The notes beneath the pieces were generated by a model that was given only the letters and a program-made list of their open reading frames with translations, was not told where the DNA came from and ran no database searches. Source: Sulfidibacterium sp964549335 (GTDB lineage Bacteria > Bacteroidota > Bacteroidia > Bacteroidales > F082). From it: DNA of 52,555 bases. The stretch spans positions 1-52,555 of the forward strand of contig CAZJUQ010000012.1 in the NCBI GenBank assembly GCA_964549335.1, given 5' to 3'. Shown here piece by piece: positions 51,682-52,555 of the stretch; positions within the stretch are counted from its first letter, which is position 1, and every line of letters begins with the position of its first letter. The position numbers were made by a program, and so were the translations under genes.

Positions 51682-52555
51682 TTGAAAAAAGTACTTGTTA
51701 TACGGTTTAGCTCAATAGGTGATATTGTTTTAACCACTCCCGTAATCCGTGCCCTGAAAACAGAAGGCGGATTTGAAGTGCATTGCCTCGTAAAAAGTGC
51801 CTTTTCATCTATCTATGAAGAAAATCCGTATGTGGATAAAGTCCACAAATTTGACGGCGATTTTAATAAAACGGTTAAGGAGCTGCAAAACGAAGGCTTC
51901 TTTTTTGTGGTTGATTTGCAAAAAAATTTACGCTCGCTGCGTTTCAAATGGATGTTGCAAAAACCCGATGCATCTTTCCGCAAACTAAATCTCAAAAAAT
52001 GGTTGTTGGTTAATTTTAAAATCGATACCCTGCCCCGGATTCATGTGGTTGACAGGTATTTCGAAGCAGTGCAACCGCTGGGAGTATCAAACGATAATAA
52101 AGGACTCGATTTTTTTATAAACGAAAAAGAAAATATTGACCCCCTGACATTGGACAAAAGACTGCAAAACGATTTTGTTGCTTTTGCAATAGGCGGAAAA
52201 CACAACACCAAAATATTGCCTCCCGGAAAAACCGCAGCCATCATAAACAAAATCAATTACAATGCGGTATTGCTCGGCGGAAAGGAAGATGAAGAAAGAG
52301 CGGAAAAAACAGTGTCGCTGTGCCGCGGCAAAAATGTTATTAATGCTTGCGGAAAATTTTCGCTTCAAGGCTCGGCATCTTTGCTTAAAAGGGCGAAAGT
52401 TGTCGTGACCAACGATACCGGACTTATGCATGTTGCAGCCGCTTTCAACAAACCCGTAATCTCCGTATGGGGGAATACCGTCCCCGCTTTCGGAATGACA
52501 CCCTACGAACCCCAATCGCCCGGCAATGTCGTAATTGCCGAAGTTGATAATTTGA
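51682..52555 (+). CDS. Glycosyltransferase family 9 (heptosyltransferase-like), partial
   Basis: The gene is cut by the window end after 291 codons. It begins with LKKVLVIRFSSIGDIVLTTP (start TTG, read as Met), the N-terminal signature of ADP-heptose:LPS heptosyltransferases. Near the end it shows KVVVTNDTGLMHVAAAFNKPVISVWG, the conserved donor-binding block. It probably adds a heptose or similar sugar to the lipopolysaccharide core. The TTG at 51682 is the only start that gives the complete first strand. It follows infB by 40 bp, so it could be read from the same transcript. Confidence 0.88.
   Translation, partial: MKKVLVIRFSSIGDIVLTTPVIRALKTEGGFEVHCLVKSAFSSIYEENPYVDKVHKFDGDFNKTVKELQNEGFFFVVDLQKNLRSLRFKWMLQKPDASFRKLNLKKWLLVNFKIDTLPRIHVVDRYFEAVQPLGVSNDNKGLDFFINEKENIDPLTLDKRLQNDFVAFAIGGKHNTKILPPGKTAAIINKINYNAVLLGGKEDEERAEKTVSLCRGKNVINACGKFSLQGSASLLKRAKVVVTNDTGLMHVAAAFNKPVISVWGNTVPAFGMTPYEPQSPGNVVIAEVDNL

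Noticed and set aside
1..52555. CRISPR array, prophage, rRNA operon or origin
   Set aside because: No regularly spaced repeats, phage structural genes, rRNA sequence or clustered DnaA-box-like sites were noticed on reading.

Overview
The window reads as chromosomal DNA of a Bacteroidota bacterium, most likely of the Bacteroidales/Marinilabiliales side. Signs of this are the TAnnTTTG-type promoter boxes just ahead of many genes, two secreted proteins with type IX secretion (T9SS) C-terminal sorting domains, a GldA/F/G-type ABC cluster, AT-rich coding sequence, and metal-efflux proteins with domain fusions typical of this phylum. There is no rRNA, CRISPR array, prophage or complete insertion sequence.

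Layout. 1-6.9 kb: trpS, an Rpn-family (PD-(D/E)XK) nuclease/transposase gene in repeat-bearing intergenic DNA, a 69-residue membrane protein divergent from a GT-C-like membrane glycosyltransferase, YjbQ, and a citrate synthase of the mitochondrial type. A 129-bp GC-rich repeat lies at the window edge and again at 6.6 kb. 6.9-25.6 kb: lysS, a YbhN-like membrane protein, a SAM hydroxide adenosyltransferase, an LptF/LptG permease, two GT4 glycosyltransferases, a beta-barrel protein, a T9SS-exported BNR-repeat protein, a methyltransferase, nadB, a gamma-carbonic anhydrase, OmpH/Skp, a sugar MFS transporter, an Omp28-like T9SS protein and an EamA transporter.

25.8-40.5 kb is the most distinctive region: a heavy-metal efflux island with every gene on the + strand. 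It encodes a regulator joining an HMA-like CxxC domain to an AraC helix-turn-helix. A His-rich small membrane-anchored protein follows, then a CzcA-type RND pump fused to its own TolC-family outer-membrane factor through an internal signal peptide, and its adaptor. A second set follows: a Cys-rich small secreted protein, a CusA-type pump with the methionine triad and extra membrane segments, a separate CusC, a CusB with a heavy-metal-binding domain and DUF3347, and a small lipoprotein carrying the same metal-binding motif. The residues suggest that pump 1 handles divalent cations and pump 2 handles Cu(I)/Ag(I), both possibly under one sensor.

40.7-52.6 kb: a surface-antigen-like beta-barrel, a leftward ABC operon (GldA-GldF-GldG-DUF4340), a tRNA-Gln with its own strong promoter, the classical rimP-nusA-infB operon, and the start of a GT9 (heptosyltransferase-like) gene cut by the window end.

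All functions are inferred from sequence motifs read by eye. No database search was run.
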